Part shown: piece after piece, positions 1 to 9,430 of the stretch
How positions within the stretch are numbered: position 1 is the stretch's first letter
How the letters are laid out: the number at the start of each line of letters is the position of its first letter
Position numbers and translations under genes: made by a program
Notes under the pieces: generated by a model
Databases searched by the model: none
What the model was told of the DNA's origin: nothing
The model's input: only the letters and a program-made list of their open reading frames with translations
Source of the DNA: an uncultured Alloprevotella sp.
Lineage (GTDB): Bacteria; Bacteroidota; Bacteroidia; Bacteroidales; Bacteroidaceae
Reading direction: 5' to 3'
Length of the DNA: 64,000 nt
Assembly: GCA_944322325.1 (NCBI GenBank)
Contig: CALUOQ010000004.1
Location: 113,935 to 177,934 of the forward strand

Positions 1-1
1 C

Positions 2-853
2 GACTGGGCCTCGACGGCCTGGTACACCGGCTATCCCGCCAACGCCACCGACCGCACGCCCCACATCAAGCGCTACACCTACGCCCTCAGCCGCGCCACC
101 TTGCAGGACGGACCCGGCGCCAACGCCATCTGGAACATCACCAACGTGTCGCGCTCCGACCGACCCTACCTCTACACCACTGAGGCCTGGGCCAACGCCA
201 TGGCCACGAACGAGAGCGTCATCGACGCCATACAGGCCGACCCCGCCTCGCGCTACTACGCCGACGGCACCCGCGAAGGCATCGCCCAGAGCGTGCGCAC
301 CCTCCTGTCGCCCTCGACCAACCAGTTCGAACACGGCGCCACCCCCGAGATGGACGACCGCAGCTACTACGAACTCATGGTCTGGCACCGCGGCCTGGCC
401 GTGCCCCGCGCCCGCGACCTGAACAACGCCGAAGTACAGCGCGGCAAGGAGGTGTTCTACGCCATCGGCTGCACCACGTGCCACCGCCCCTCCTGGACCA
501 CCGGCACGGACGACTACTGGGCCGACGAGGTCGTCAAGAGCCAGGGCCGCCTGCCCAAGTACGCCGGACAGACCATCTGGCCCTACTCCGACCTGGTGCA
601 GCACCGCCTGTACATGCGCAACGACATTCGCGGTGACTGGTGCCGCACCACACCGCTCTGGGGCCGCGGCCTCTCGCTGCAGAACACCGGCGCCGAGGAC
701 CGCCTGCACGACTGCCGGGCGCGCAACGAAATCGAAGCCATCATGTGGCACGGATACAGCCGGCAGAGCGAAGCCTTCGAAAGCGCCGAGAAATTCTACA
801 ACCTGCCCAAGGCCGACCGCGACGCTGTCGTAGCCTTCCTCCGGGCTATCTGA
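2..853 (+). CDS. Di-haem oxidoreductase (DUF1111 family), 3' part
   Basis: C-terminal part of a DUF1111/COG3488 di-haem protein, a periplasmic c-type cytochrome often annotated as thiol oxidoreductase or peroxidase. The frame is already open at base 2, so the start lies outside the window. A haem-attachment motif CTTCH is encoded at 470-484, and the tail shows the family signatures RTTPLWGRGL, HDCRARNEIEAIMWHG and DAVVAFLRAI. Family members have two haem sites; only the C-terminal one is visible here. The next gene is a cytochrome c maturation factor, which would attach such haems, but a terminator separates the two. The substrate cannot be inferred. Confidence 0.85.
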   Translation, partial: DWASTAWYTGYPANATDRTPHIKRYTYALSRATLQDGPGANAIWNITNVSRSDRPYLYTTEAWANAMATNESVIDAIQADPASRYYADGTREGIAQSVRTLLSPSTNQFEHGATPEMDDRSYYELMVWHRGLAVPRARDLNNAEVQRGKEVFYAIGCTTCHRPSWTTGTDDYWADEVVKSQGRLPKYAGQTIWPYSDLVQHRLYMRNDIRGDWCRTTPLWGRGLSLQNTGAEDRLHDCRARNEIEAIMWHGYSRQSEAFESAEKFYNLPKADRDAVVAFLRAI

Positions 854-868
854 CCCCACCTGCACAGC

Positions 869-916
869 GGGCGAGAGTTTGCCCCTACCACGGTAGGCAG
901 ACTTTCGCCCGTTTTT
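869..916 (+). terminator. Rho-independent terminator after the di-haem gene
   Basis: Arms 869-883 and 895-909 pair along 15 bp with two G-U pairs. An inner pairing of TACC with GGTA extends the stem. The stem is followed by a T-rich run (gtttttcg). Confidence 0.8.
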
Positions 917-918
917 CG

Positions 919-927
919 TAATTTTGC
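919..927 (+). promoter_or_regulatory. Bacteroidetes -7 box for ccsBA
   Basis: TAATTTTGC matches TAnnTTTGC exactly, 8 bp before the ATG at 935. No clear -33 TTTG lies at the usual 19-21 bp spacing. Confidence 0.55.
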
Positions 928-934
928 ATCGACT

Positions 935-3199
935 ATGCAGCGACCCTCATTTACGTTACCTGCGGTGGCCAAACGCATTGCATTTTCTCTCACCTACGTG
1001 CTCGTCGCCGTCATGGCGGCAGCTACCTTCATCGAAAAGCCGCTCGGCCATGCCGCCCTCGCCGACCATGTCTACGGAGCGTGGTGGTTCGCCGTCCTTT
1101 GGGCCGCGCTGGCCGTCAGTGCGCTGCTTTTCTTCCTGAGCCGGCGGCGTCCGCTCCACTCCGTGGTGCTCCACCTCTCCTTCGTCGTCATCCTGCTGGG
1201 CGCCCTCACCACGTCGCTCACCGCCACCCGGGGCCAGCTCCACCTGCGCGTGGGGCAGTCGGCTCGCAGCTTCCAGCTCGACGGGCCCGGTGCGCCGCGC
1301 TACGCCGCGCTCCCGGCCACGGTGGAACTCACTGACTTCGACGTGGTGCGCCACGCCGGCACGCAGGCCCCGGCCGACTACGTCAGCCACCTCACCGTCC
1401 GCTACGCCGACGGCCGCGCCGAGCGTGCCGCCGTCTCCATGAACAAGGTCTACCGCTGCGGCCCGGCCCGCCTGTACCAGATGTCGTACGACGCCGACGG
1501 CCGCGGCAGCTACCTGCAAGTGGGCGTCGACCGCTGGGGCCGGCCCCTCACGTACGCCGGCTACGCCCTGCTCCTCGTCGGTCTGGTCTGGATGCTCCTT
1601 GCCCCGCGCGGCAAGTTCCGCACCCTGCTGCGCCATCCTCTGCTGCGGCGCGGCCTGCCGGGCCTCGCCCTGCTGCTCACGGGCACCGCCACGACGCTGG
1701 CCGCCCCCACCCTGCCCGCCGGCGAGGCCGAGCGGTTCGGCCGCCTGCTCGTCGTCTACGGCGACCGTGTGTGCCCCGTCCAGACGCTGGCGCGCGACTT
1801 CACGGCCAAACTCCACGGCGGTCCCCGCTACGCCGGCTACTCGGCCGAACAGGTGCTGCTGGGCTGGCTGTTCTGGGACAGCGAGTGGAGCCACGAACCT
1901 TTCGTCCGGGTGAAGAGTGCCGAACTGCGGCGCGCGTTGCAGCTTCCGGCCTACGCGGCGTTCAGCGACTTTTTTTCGCCGACGGCGGGCTACCGCCTCG
2001 CCCCCTACGTCGAGGCGTACTGGCAGGGACGCCGCGACGCCCTGACCAAGGCCGCGGCCGACCTCGACGACCGGCTGCAACTGCTCGTCGGCCTGCGCCA
2101 GGGCCTGACGCTGCGCATGTTCCCCCTGACCGATGCGGACGGCATCCTCCACTGGTACGCCCCAACCGAGTCGCTGCCCGCCACGGCGGACACGCTGCAC
2201 CGCGCCTTCGTCGGCCGCGTCTTCAACGAGCTCTACGCCAGCGCCTTGTCCGGCGACCACGGCCGCACGGACCGGCTGCTGGCCGCCATTGACACCTTCC
2301 AGCAACGGGGCGGCGGCGCCTCGTTGCCCACGCCGCGCGCCTTACGGGCCGAGCGGACATACAACGCCCTACAGCTGCCCGTCTGGCTGTCGCGCACGAA
2401 CCTGACGCTGGGCCTGCTCTCACTCGGCGCGCTCGTCGTCGCCCTGGTGCGGCGGCGCGGCCTGCCCCACGGCCGGGCAGTCCACCGCACCGGCGTGGCG
2501 TTGCAGGCCGCGGGCTTCGCAGCCCTCACGTTCTACCTCGCCCTGCGCATGGAGGTCAGTGGGCGCATCCCCTTGGGCAACGGCTACGAAACGATGCTCG
2601 CCCTGGCGTGGCTCACGCTGCTGTTCGCCCTGCTGCTGGTGCGGCGGTTGCGGCTGCTGATGCCCTTCGGCTTCCTGCTGTCGGGCTTTTTCCTGCTCGT
2701 CTCGTCGCTGAGCCAGATGAACCCGCAGATCACGCCGCTCGTACCGGTGCTCAGTTCGCCGCTGCTCAGCGTCCACGTGTCGCTCGTCATGGCGGCCTAC
2801 GCGCTGCTGGCGTTCACGTTCCTCACGGCCGTCACGGCCCTGACGCTCGTGGCGGCACGGGGCGGCACGCGGGCTCTCGGCGTCGCCGACCAGACGGAGG
2901 CCCTCAGGCGCGTGTCCCAGCTGTTCCTGCTGCCGGGGCTGGCCTTTCTGGGCGCGGGCATCTTCGTCGGCGCCGTCTGGGCGGACCAGTCGTGGGGCCG
3001 CTACTGGGGCTGGGACCCCAAGGAAGTCTGGGCGCTCATCTCCTTCCTCATCTACGCCGTCGCCGCGCACGACGGCTCGCTGCGCCCCCTCAGGCGTCCC
3101 GTCGTCTACCACGCTTACATGATACTGGCTTTCCTCAGCGTCGTCATGACGTACTGGGGCGTCAACTACTTCCTGGGCGGGCTGCACAGCTACGCCTGA
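935..3199 (+). CDS. ccsBA: Cytochrome c biogenesis protein CcsBA (fused ResB-ResC/CcsA)
   Basis: System II cytochrome c maturation protein that moves haem across the inner membrane and helps attach it to CxxCH motifs. The 754 residues form a reduced ResB-like N-terminal half (membrane segments at about 12-35, 50-90 and 205-225, then a long periplasmic part to about 480) fused to a CcsA half with six or more membrane segments. The haem-handling tryptophan-rich motif WGRYWGWDPKEVW sits at about residue 690. The start at 935 is the first ATG after the -7 box. feoAB begins 30 bp downstream and may share the transcript. The upstream di-haem protein is a plausible client. Confidence 0.92.
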   Translation: MQRPSFTLPAVAKRIAFSLTYVLVAVMAAATFIEKPLGHAALADHVYGAWWFAVLWAALAVSALLFFLSRRRPLHSVVLHLSFVVILLGALTTSLTATRGQLHLRVGQSARSFQLDGPGAPRYAALPATVELTDFDVVRHAGTQAPADYVSHLTVRYADGRAERAAVSMNKVYRCGPARLYQMSYDADGRGSYLQVGVDRWGRPLTYAGYALLLVGLVWMLLAPRGKFRTLLRHPLLRRGLPGLALLLTGTATTLAAPTLPAGEAERFGRLLVVYGDRVCPVQTLARDFTAKLHGGPRYAGYSAEQVLLGWLFWDSEWSHEPFVRVKSAELRRALQLPAYAAFSDFFSPTAGYRLAPYVEAYWQGRRDALTKAAADLDDRLQLLVGLRQGLTLRMFPLTDADGILHWYAPTESLPATADTLHRAFVGRVFNELYASALSGDHGRTDRLLAAIDTFQQRGGGASLPTPRALRAERTYNALQLPVWLSRTNLTLGLLSLGALVVALVRRRGLPHGRAVHRTGVALQAAGFAALTFYLALRMEVSGRIPLGNGYETMLALAWLTLLFALLLVRRLRLLMPFGFLLSGFFLLVSSLSQMNPQITPLVPVLSSPLLSVHVSLVMAAYALLAFTFLTAVTALTLVAARGGTRALGVADQTEALRRVSQLFLLPGLAFLGAGIFVGAVWADQSWGRYWGWDPKEVWALISFLIYAVAAHDGSLRPLRRPVVYHAYMILAFLSVVMTYWGVNYFLGGLHSYA

Positions 3200-3229
3200 C
3201 CCTCTCACCCTAACGAACCAACAATCCCA

Positions 3230-5638
3230 ATGCGACTATCAGAACTCAAAACCGGCGAACGCGGAGTCATCGCCAAGGTACACGGCCACGGAGGCTTCCG
3301 CCAGCGCATCGTAGAGATGGGCTTCATCAAGGGCAAGACCGTGAGCGTCGTGCTCAACGCCCCGCTCAAGGACCCCATCGAGTACGAAATCATCGGCTAC
3401 AAAATCTCGCTTCGCCGCGAGGAAGCCAACCTCGTCGACGTCATTAGCGAACGCGAGGCGCAGGAGGCGGCAGCCGCCACCGGCGCCGAGCAGCTACAGG
3501 CCCTCCGCCCCGACGAGAACGACAAACGCGAGGCGCAGCAACACCTCGAGGCCGCCATGGCGCACATGGCCGCCGAGCGGAGCCGCACCATCAACGTGGC
3601 GCTCGTGGGCAACCCCAACTGCGGCAAGACGTCGCTCTTCAACATCGCCTCGGGCAGCCACGAACACGTGGGCAACTACAGCGGCGTCACCGTCGACGCC
3701 CGCGAGGGCCACTTCAGCTTCGGCGGCTACGAGTTCCGCCTCGTCGACCTGCCCGGCACCTATTCCCTCTCGGCCTACAGCCCCGAGGAGCGCTACGTGC
3801 GCCGGCAGCTCATCGAGGAGACGCCCGACGTGGTGCTCAACGTCATCGACACGTCGAACCTGGAGCGCAACCTCTACCTCACGACGCAGCTCATCGACAT
3901 GAATCTGCCGATGGTCGTGGCGCTGAACATGTATGACGAAGTCGAAAAGCGCGGAGACCGGCTCGACTACGCTACGCTCGGCAAACTGCTCGGCACGACG
4001 ATGGTCCCCACCGTGTCGCGCAGCGGCAAGGGCATAGACCAGCTCTTCGAGACGATTATCGGCGTCTACGAGAACCGCTCGCCCGAGCTGGCCCGCCATA
4101 TCCACGTGAACCACGGCGCCGAGCTCGAGCAGAGCATCGACCGCGTGAAGCTGGCATTCCAGAAGAACAGTCACATCCGCTACAAGTACTCGACGCGCTA
4201 CCTGGCCATCAAGTTTCTCGAGAACGACAAGGAGATCGAGGCCATCGTCGACGAGCTACCCAACCGCGACGAGCTCATCGCCACGCGCTACGCCGAGCAG
4301 CAGCGCATCAGGGACGTATTCCACGAAGGCTGCGAGTCGGCCCTCGTTGACGCCAAATACGGCTTCATACAGGGCGCCCTGAAGGAGACGTACGTGCCCC
4401 ACGTCGCGCCGGCGGGCAAGAAGAACGCCACGGCGCGCATCGACGCCGTCGTGACGCACCGCTGGCTGGGTTTCCCGCTGTTTTTCGTGTTGCTCTACCT
4501 GATGTTCGAGGGTACGTTCATCCTGGGCGACTACCCCATGCAGGGCATCGAGTGGCTCGTGGAGCAGCTGGGCGCCTTCGTGGCCACCAACATGGCCGAC
4601 GGGCCGCTGAAAGACATGATTGTCGACGGCATCATCGGCGGCGTGGGCAGCGTCATCGTTTTCCTGCCCAACATCCTGATACTCTACCTGTTCATCTCGC
4701 TGCTCGAGGACTCCGGCTACATGGCCCGGGCCGCCTTCATCATGGACAAGGTGATGCACAAGATGGGGCTGCACGGCAAGTCGTTCATCCCGATGATAAT
4801 GGGCTTCGGCTGCAACGTGCCCGCCGTCATGGCCACGCGCACCATCGAGAACCCCAAGAGCCGTCTGGTCACGATGCTCGTCACGCCGCTCATGTCGTGC
4901 TCGGCGCGCCTGCCCATCTACATCATCTTCATCGGCGCCTTCTTCCCCGACCACGCGAGCCTCGTCATGCTCGGCCTCTACGCCCTCGGCATCGTGCTGG
5001 CCGTGGTCATGGCCAGCCTGTTCAGCCGTTTCATCATGAAGGGCCAGGACTTGCCTTTCGTCATGGAGCTGCCCCCCTACCGGGTGCCGACGGCCAAGTC
5101 CGTCGCCCGCCACACCTGGGAGAAAGGCCGCCAGTACCTCCGCAAGATGGGAGGCATCATCCTGGTCTGCTCCATCATCATCTGGTTCCTCGGTTACTAC
5201 CCCGACCACGACAGCTACGCCACCCGCGCCCAGCAGCAGGAACAGTCGTACATCGGCCACGTAGGCCGCGCCATCGAGCCCGTCGTCCGTCCGCTCGGCT
5301 TCGACTGGAAAATGAGCATAGGCATCGTGGCGGGCGTCGGGGCCAAGGAGCTGGTCGTCAGCACCCTCGGCGTCATCTACAGCGGCGACGACTACGACGA
5401 GGGCAACACCGAGGAGGAGACACGCCTGCAGCAGGCCCTGGCCCAGAGCACACCGCCCGCCGCGGCGCTGGCCTACATGGTGTTCTGCCTCGTCTACTTC
5501 CCCTGCATCGCCACTATCGCCGCCATCAAGAACGAGAGCGGCCGATGGCGCTGGGCCCTGTTCGCGGCCGGCTACACGACGGCGCTGGCCTGGGTCGTGG
5601 CCTTCGCCACGTACCGCGTCGCCCTGCTCCTCCTCTGA
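3230..5638 (+). CDS. feoAB: Ferrous iron transporter with fused FeoA and FeoB domains
   Basis: Inner-membrane Fe(II) importer of 802 residues. Residues 1-75 are a FeoA SH3-like domain. The FeoB G domain follows, with G1 GNPNCGKTS at about 127, G3 DLPGTYSLS and G4 ALNMYDE. The C-terminal half holds the transmembrane core with the gate motifs GFGCNVPAVMATRTI and, later, VYFPCIATIAAI. A FeoA-FeoB fusion is common in Bacteroidetes, so it is not in itself unusual. The gene starts 30 bp after ccsBA without an obvious promoter, which suggests co-transcription of iron uptake with haem protein maturation. Confidence 0.95.
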   Translation: MRLSELKTGERGVIAKVHGHGGFRQRIVEMGFIKGKTVSVVLNAPLKDPIEYEIIGYKISLRREEANLVDVISEREAQEAAAATGAEQLQALRPDENDKREAQQHLEAAMAHMAAERSRTINVALVGNPNCGKTSLFNIASGSHEHVGNYSGVTVDAREGHFSFGGYEFRLVDLPGTYSLSAYSPEERYVRRQLIEETPDVVLNVIDTSNLERNLYLTTQLIDMNLPMVVALNMYDEVEKRGDRLDYATLGKLLGTTMVPTVSRSGKGIDQLFETIIGVYENRSPELARHIHVNHGAELEQSIDRVKLAFQKNSHIRYKYSTRYLAIKFLENDKEIEAIVDELPNRDELIATRYAEQQRIRDVFHEGCESALVDAKYGFIQGALKETYVPHVAPAGKKNATARIDAVVTHRWLGFPLFFVLLYLMFEGTFILGDYPMQGIEWLVEQLGAFVATNMADGPLKDMIVDGIIGGVGSVIVFLPNILILYLFISLLEDSGYMARAAFIMDKVMHKMGLHGKSFIPMIMGFGCNVPAVMATRTIENPKSRLVTMLVTPLMSCSARLPIYIIFIGAFFPDHASLVMLGLYALGIVLAVVMASLFSRFIMKGQDLPFVMELPPYRVPTAKSVARHTWEKGRQYLRKMGGIILVCSIIIWFLGYYPDHDSYATRAQQQEQSYIGHVGRAIEPVVRPLGFDWKMSIGIVAGVGAKELVVSTLGVIYSGDDYDEGNTEEETRLQQALAQSTPPAAALAYMVFCLVYFPCIATIAAIKNESGRWRWALFAAGYTTALAWVVAFATYRVALLLL

Positions 5639-5697
5639 GCCGACAAGGCGCCGCACCCCGCGTCAGCCACGCCGCAGAGGCACGGCGACAGAAAACA

Positions 5698-5754
5698 CAA
5701 GTACTACGACAGAAATTCCTGGGACTACGACAGGATTTTCTGTCGTAGTACTTG
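5698..5754. repeat. Palindromic repeat, copy 1
   Basis: Perfect 18-bp arms at 5698-5715 and 5737-5754 enclose a 21-base loop. The loop holds a third partial copy (actacgacag, 5724-5733) that can pair instead with 5740-5749, giving two competing hairpins. There is no T-run, so this is not an ordinary terminator. A related palindrome lies at 33974-34026. Confidence 0.75.
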
Positions 5755-5788
5755 TATGCGGGCAGTCGGCGCCGACGCCGACGCCGGG

Positions 5789-5821
5789 TTTGTAACCGTT
5801 TTGTAACCGTTTTGCAACAGT
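5789..5821 (+). promoter_or_regulatory. Three tandem 11-bp repeats, likely Pho box
   Basis: Two identical copies of tttgtaaccgt and a third variant, tttgcaacagt, follow each other without gaps. The 11-bp period is that of PhoB half-site arrays. The array ends 18 bp before a -7-like box (GAACTTTGC, 5840-5848) and takes the place of a -33 element, as expected for an activator site. The downstream genes are a phosphate transporter and a porin, which supports phosphate control. Confidence 0.65.
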
Positions 5822-5839
5822 TCCCACACGTTATTGGCG

Positions 5840-5848
5840 GAACTTTGC
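5840..5848 (+). promoter_or_regulatory. -7 box for the phosphate transporter operon
   Basis: GAACTTTGC differs from TAnnTTTGC at the first base only. It lies 42 bp before the start codon and downstream of the tandem repeats. Confidence 0.5.
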
Positions 5849-5889
5849 AGGCAAAATAAAACGTAACTCTTACTTAACAACTCTCTCCC

Positions 5890-8133
5890 ATGGAAATGCT
5901 TTATCTGGGCATCGTCGTGTTCCTCTTCATGCTGGCCGTGTTCGACCTGCTTGTCGGTGTGAGCAACGATGCGGTCAACTTTCTCAACTCGGCCGTCGGG
6001 GCCAAGGTGGCGACGTTCCGCACGATTGTCATTGTGGCGTCGCTGGGCGTGTTCGCCGGCGCAACGATGAGCAACGGCATGATGGACATCGCGCGTCACG
6101 GCATATTCCAGCCGACGTATTTCAGCTTCTACGAACTGATGTGCATCTTCCTGGCCGTGATGGTGACGGACGTCATCCTGCTCGACATTTTCAACACGCT
6201 GGGTATGCCTACGTCGACGACGGTTTCCATGGTGTTCGAACTGCTGGGCGGTACGTTCATCCTGGCCGTCCTTAAGATAGCGGCCGACGAGACCGGGCTG
6301 CTGGGCTTCGGCACGCTGCTGAACACGGACAAGGCGCTGTCCGTCATACTGGGCATCTTCCTGTCGGTGGCCATCGCGTTCATCGTCGGTACGGTCGTAC
6401 AGTACATCTCGCGCCTCGTCTTCACGTTCAACTACACCCGCCACCTGAAGTGGACCATCGGCATCTTCGGCGGCATCGCCACGACGTCGCTCGCTTACTT
6501 CATCCTCATCAAGGGCGTGGAGAGCGCGCCCTTCATTCAGCCGGAGCAGATTGCCTGGGTGCACGCGCACACCGAGTGGCTCGTGCTGGCCTGTTTCGTG
6601 GGCTTCACACTGCTGATGCAGGTGCTCCACTGGTGCGGCGTCAATGTGTTCAAGGTCATCGTGCTGCTCGGCACGTTCGCCCTGGCGCTGGCCTTTGCGG
6701 GCAACGACCTGGTGAACTTCATCGGCGTGCCCCTCGCCGGCTACTCGTCGTACCTCGACTTCACGGCCCACGCCGGCGGTGCGGACCCGAAATCGTTCAT
6801 GATGGCCTCGCTCGAGGCCCCTGCCCGGACGCCGTTCGTCTTCCTGCTGCTGGCCGGCCTCATCATGGTCTACGCGCTGGCCACGTCGAAGAAGGCACAC
6901 AACGTCATCAAGACGTCCGTCGACCTGTCGCGACAGGAAGAGGGCGAGGAGATGTTCGGCTCGTCGGCCATGGCACGCCTCATCGTGCGCCACGCCACGA
7001 ACGTCGGCGAGTGGGTCGTGCGCTACACGCCCAAGTCGTGGCTGCGCTGGATCGACACGCGCTTCAACAAGGACGACCTCATCATGGCCGACGGCGCCGC
7101 CTTCGACCTGGTGCGCGCCTCGGTGAACCTCGTGCTGGCCGGCCTGCTCATCATCTTCGGCACAAGCATGAAGCTGCCGCTATCGACAACGTACATCACC
7201 TTTATCGTGGCGATGGGTACGTCGCTGGCCGACCGCGCCTGGAGCCGTGAAAGTGCCGTTTACCGCATCACGGGCGTCCTCTCCGTCATCGGCGGATGGT
7301 TCATCACGGCTTTCGTCGCCTTCATCGTCTGCGCCCTTGTCACGCTCGCCATGTACCTGTTCGGCGCCGTAGCCATGGTGCTGCTCACCGTCCTGGCCGT
7401 CGTGCTGCTGGTGCGCAGCAACCTCTCCTACAGCAAGAAACTGAAGGAGGAAAAGAAGGACTCGCTCTTCCACCGCATCGTCACGACCAAGGACAAGGCC
7501 GAGGTATGGACCCTGCTCAAGCAACACGTCACCGCCAACCAGGTGAAGCAGCTCGAGGAAAGCATGACCGAATACGACGGGATAGTGGACGGCATCGTCG
7601 GGCAGAACCTGCGCCTGCTGCGCCGCACGCTCAAACAAATCGGCCGGCAGAAAGAGGACATCCGCAAGAACCGCCAGCTCGAAATGGTCGGCCTCAGGCG
7701 CATCGACCACGCCGTGGCCATCGAGCACAACACCTGGTTCCACCTCTCGACCAACGCCGCGCAGCAAATCATGTACTGCCTGCGACGCATGGCCGACCCC
7801 TGCAAGGAGCACGTCGACAACAACTTCACGCCCCTGCCGCCCGAATACTGCCACTCGCTACAGATTGTCCGCGCCCAAGTCGACGCCTACCTGCGCCGCG
7901 CCGAGACCCTCATCCGCCAGCAACGCTTCGACGACGTCGAGCTCTACCTCAGCGAGGTGGAGGACTACAAAGGCACCCTCTCCGCCCTGCGCAAGGAGCT
8001 GTTCGACCAGATGCAGGACGAACAGACCAACCTGCGGACCTCGCTCGTGTACCTCAACATACTTCAGGAGTCGCAGGAAATGCTCAGCAGCCTGCGCCAC
8101 CTGGTACGCGGTTCCTACAAATTTGTCCATTAA
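5890..8133 (+). CDS. PiT-family inorganic phosphate transporter with PhoU-like C-terminus
   Basis: Inner-membrane low-affinity phosphate permease, 747 residues. The two inverted PiT signatures are visible: VGVSNDAVNFLNSAVG near residue 20 and AFAGNDLVNFIGVPLAG near 275. About ten membrane segments run to residue 520. The remaining 220 residues are soluble and helical (for example MTEYDGIVDGIVGQNLRLLR) and resemble a PhoU-type regulatory domain, an arrangement seen in other Bacteroidetes PiT proteins. It is co-transcribed with the porin gene, 14 bp downstream. A Pho-box-like array precedes it, so induction at low phosphate is inferred. Confidence 0.9.
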   Translation: MEMLYLGIVVFLFMLAVFDLLVGVSNDAVNFLNSAVGAKVATFRTIVIVASLGVFAGATMSNGMMDIARHGIFQPTYFSFYELMCIFLAVMVTDVILLDIFNTLGMPTSTTVSMVFELLGGTFILAVLKIAADETGLLGFGTLLNTDKALSVILGIFLSVAIAFIVGTVVQYISRLVFTFNYTRHLKWTIGIFGGIATTSLAYFILIKGVESAPFIQPEQIAWVHAHTEWLVLACFVGFTLLMQVLHWCGVNVFKVIVLLGTFALALAFAGNDLVNFIGVPLAGYSSYLDFTAHAGGADPKSFMMASLEAPARTPFVFLLLAGLIMVYALATSKKAHNVIKTSVDLSRQEEGEEMFGSSAMARLIVRHATNVGEWVVRYTPKSWLRWIDTRFNKDDLIMADGAAFDLVRASVNLVLAGLLIIFGTSMKLPLSTTYITFIVAMGTSLADRAWSRESAVYRITGVLSVIGGWFITAFVAFIVCALVTLAMYLFGAVAMVLLTVLAVVLLVRSNLSYSKKLKEEKKDSLFHRIVTTKDKAEVWTLLKQHVTANQVKQLEESMTEYDGIVDGIVGQNLRLLRRTLKQIGRQKEDIRKNRQLEMVGLRRIDHAVAIEHNTWFHLSTNAAQQIMYCLRRMADPCKEHVDNNFTPLPPEYCHSLQIVRAQVDAYLRRAETLIRQQRFDDVELYLSEVEDYKGTLSALRKELFDQMQDEQTNLRTSLVYLNILQESQEMLSSLRHLVRGSYKFVH

Positions 8134-8147
8134 CCCCCGATTCCCGC

Positions 8148-9167
8148 ATGAAACGAACGCTCACACTGCTCACCGCCGCCCTCCTCGCCGGAGCCGGACA
8201 CGCAGCCGACAGCACAGCGCTCCGGAAAATCAAGGAATACCTGCCCGAAATCCACGGCACCATCCGCGGCAAGTACGAGTACCAGCCCCAAATCAACGCC
8301 GGCCGCTTCCAGGTACGCAACGCACGCTTCAGCCTCTCGGGCAACGTGACCCGCTATACCGAGTACAAGGCCGAGATTGACCTCTCGGAGGAAGGGAAAA
8401 TCAAAATGAAGGATGCCTTTGCCCGGCTCAAGCCCGTGGACTGGGGCTCCATTACGATGGGACAGATGCGCGTGCCCTTCACCATCGACGCCCACCGGTC
8501 GCCTCACTCCCAGTATTTCGCCAACCGTTCGTTCATTGCCAAGCAAGTAGGCGACGTGCGCGATGTCGGTGCCACCCTTGCCTACACACCGAAAAATCTG
8601 CCCCTCGTCGTCGAAGCGGGCATATTCAACGGCTCAGGACTCGCCGAACAGCAGTCTTGGCACAAGGAGGTGAACTACTCGGCCAAGGTGCAGGTATTCC
8701 CCCTCAAGGTGTGGAACATCACGCTCAGCGTACAGAAAATCAAACCCGCCGGCACGACCACCCACATGTTCGACATCGGGAGCTACGTGGAGTGGGGACG
8801 CTGGCACATCGAGGCCGAATACCTCTACAAGCACTACGCCCGCGACGCCTTCAGCGACGTCAACGCCTTCAACGCGTTCGTCAACTACGACATCCCCACC
8901 CGCGGCTTCTTCCACAAGGTATCGCTCCTGGCGCGCTACGACATGATGGACGACCACTGGGATGGTCTGACCCTCGACGACAACGGTCGCGCCGTCACGA
9001 CGGACTACGCCCGCCAGCGCATCACCGGCGGCGTCACCCTCAGCATCGACAAACCCTTCCTATCGGACATCCGCCTGAACTACGAGAAGTACTTTTACCG
9101 CGACGGCGGCGTCCCCCTCGAGAGCGAGCAGGACAAGCTCTGCCTCGAACTGATGGTGCGCTTCTGA
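8148..9167 (+). CDS. Outer-membrane porin, phosphate-selective (OprO/OprP) type
   Basis: Predicted beta-barrel of 339 residues with a signal peptide (MKRTLTLLTAALLAGAGHA). The pattern RNARFSLSGNVTRYTEYKAE followed by PVDWGSITMGQMRVPF is typical of OprO/P porins, and the last residues LCLELMVRF end in the aromatic expected of barrels. The frame is open far upstream, but the ATG at 8148 begins the signal peptide and sits 14 bp after the PiT stop, so it is the natural start. Pairing with PiT suggests passage of phosphate across the outer membrane; selectivity itself is inferred. Confidence 0.85.
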   Translation: MKRTLTLLTAALLAGAGHAADSTALRKIKEYLPEIHGTIRGKYEYQPQINAGRFQVRNARFSLSGNVTRYTEYKAEIDLSEEGKIKMKDAFARLKPVDWGSITMGQMRVPFTIDAHRSPHSQYFANRSFIAKQVGDVRDVGATLAYTPKNLPLVVEAGIFNGSGLAEQQSWHKEVNYSAKVQVFPLKVWNITLSVQKIKPAGTTTHMFDIGSYVEWGRWHIEAEYLYKHYARDAFSDVNAFNAFVNYDIPTRGFFHKVSLLARYDMMDDHWDGLTLDDNGRAVTTDYARQRITGGVTLSIDKPFLSDIRLNYEKYFYRDGGVPLESEQDKLCLELMVRF

Positions 9168-9198
9168 CCGCCCCGCCACTCACCCCTTAACGCACATC

Positions 9199-9239
9199 CC
9201 GCCGCCTCCCGACTCCCTCAGCAGTCCGGGAGGCGGCGG
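9199..9239 (+). terminator. Terminator-like hairpin after the porin gene
   Basis: Arms 9199-9214 and 9223-9239 pair along 16 bp with one bulged C. The T-run after it is weak. Confidence 0.6.
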
Positions 9240-9326
9240 CCGCGTTTGAAGAAAAGGACATCGATATTTATTGCTATATTAAAAATAGGAACATCTGGTA
9301 TATTATTCCCTAAAAGAAAGCTACCT

Positions 9327-9359
9327 TTTGCCCGATTCCCCGTCTTTCGCTATATTTGC
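9327..9359 (+). promoter_or_regulatory. Promoter of the HicB-like gene
   Basis: -33 TTTG at 9327-9330 and -7 TATATTTGC at 9351-9359 are separated by 20 bp, a full match to the Bacteroidetes promoter. Confidence 0.7.
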
Positions 9360-9430
9360 AACACTAATTCTATCTACTTTTGTCCAAAAAGGAAAAAGTA
9401 TTGCTGCGTGCAAGTGCGATTGACGGGGAT

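Noticed and set aside
3230-5638. FeoA-FeoB fusion as a novelty
   Set aside because: Such fusions are common in Bacteroidetes.
5716-5736. Palindrome at 5698-5754 as an ordinary terminator of feoAB
   Set aside because: The loop is 21 bases, neither strand has a T-run and a relative occurs elsewhere, so a repeat family fits better.
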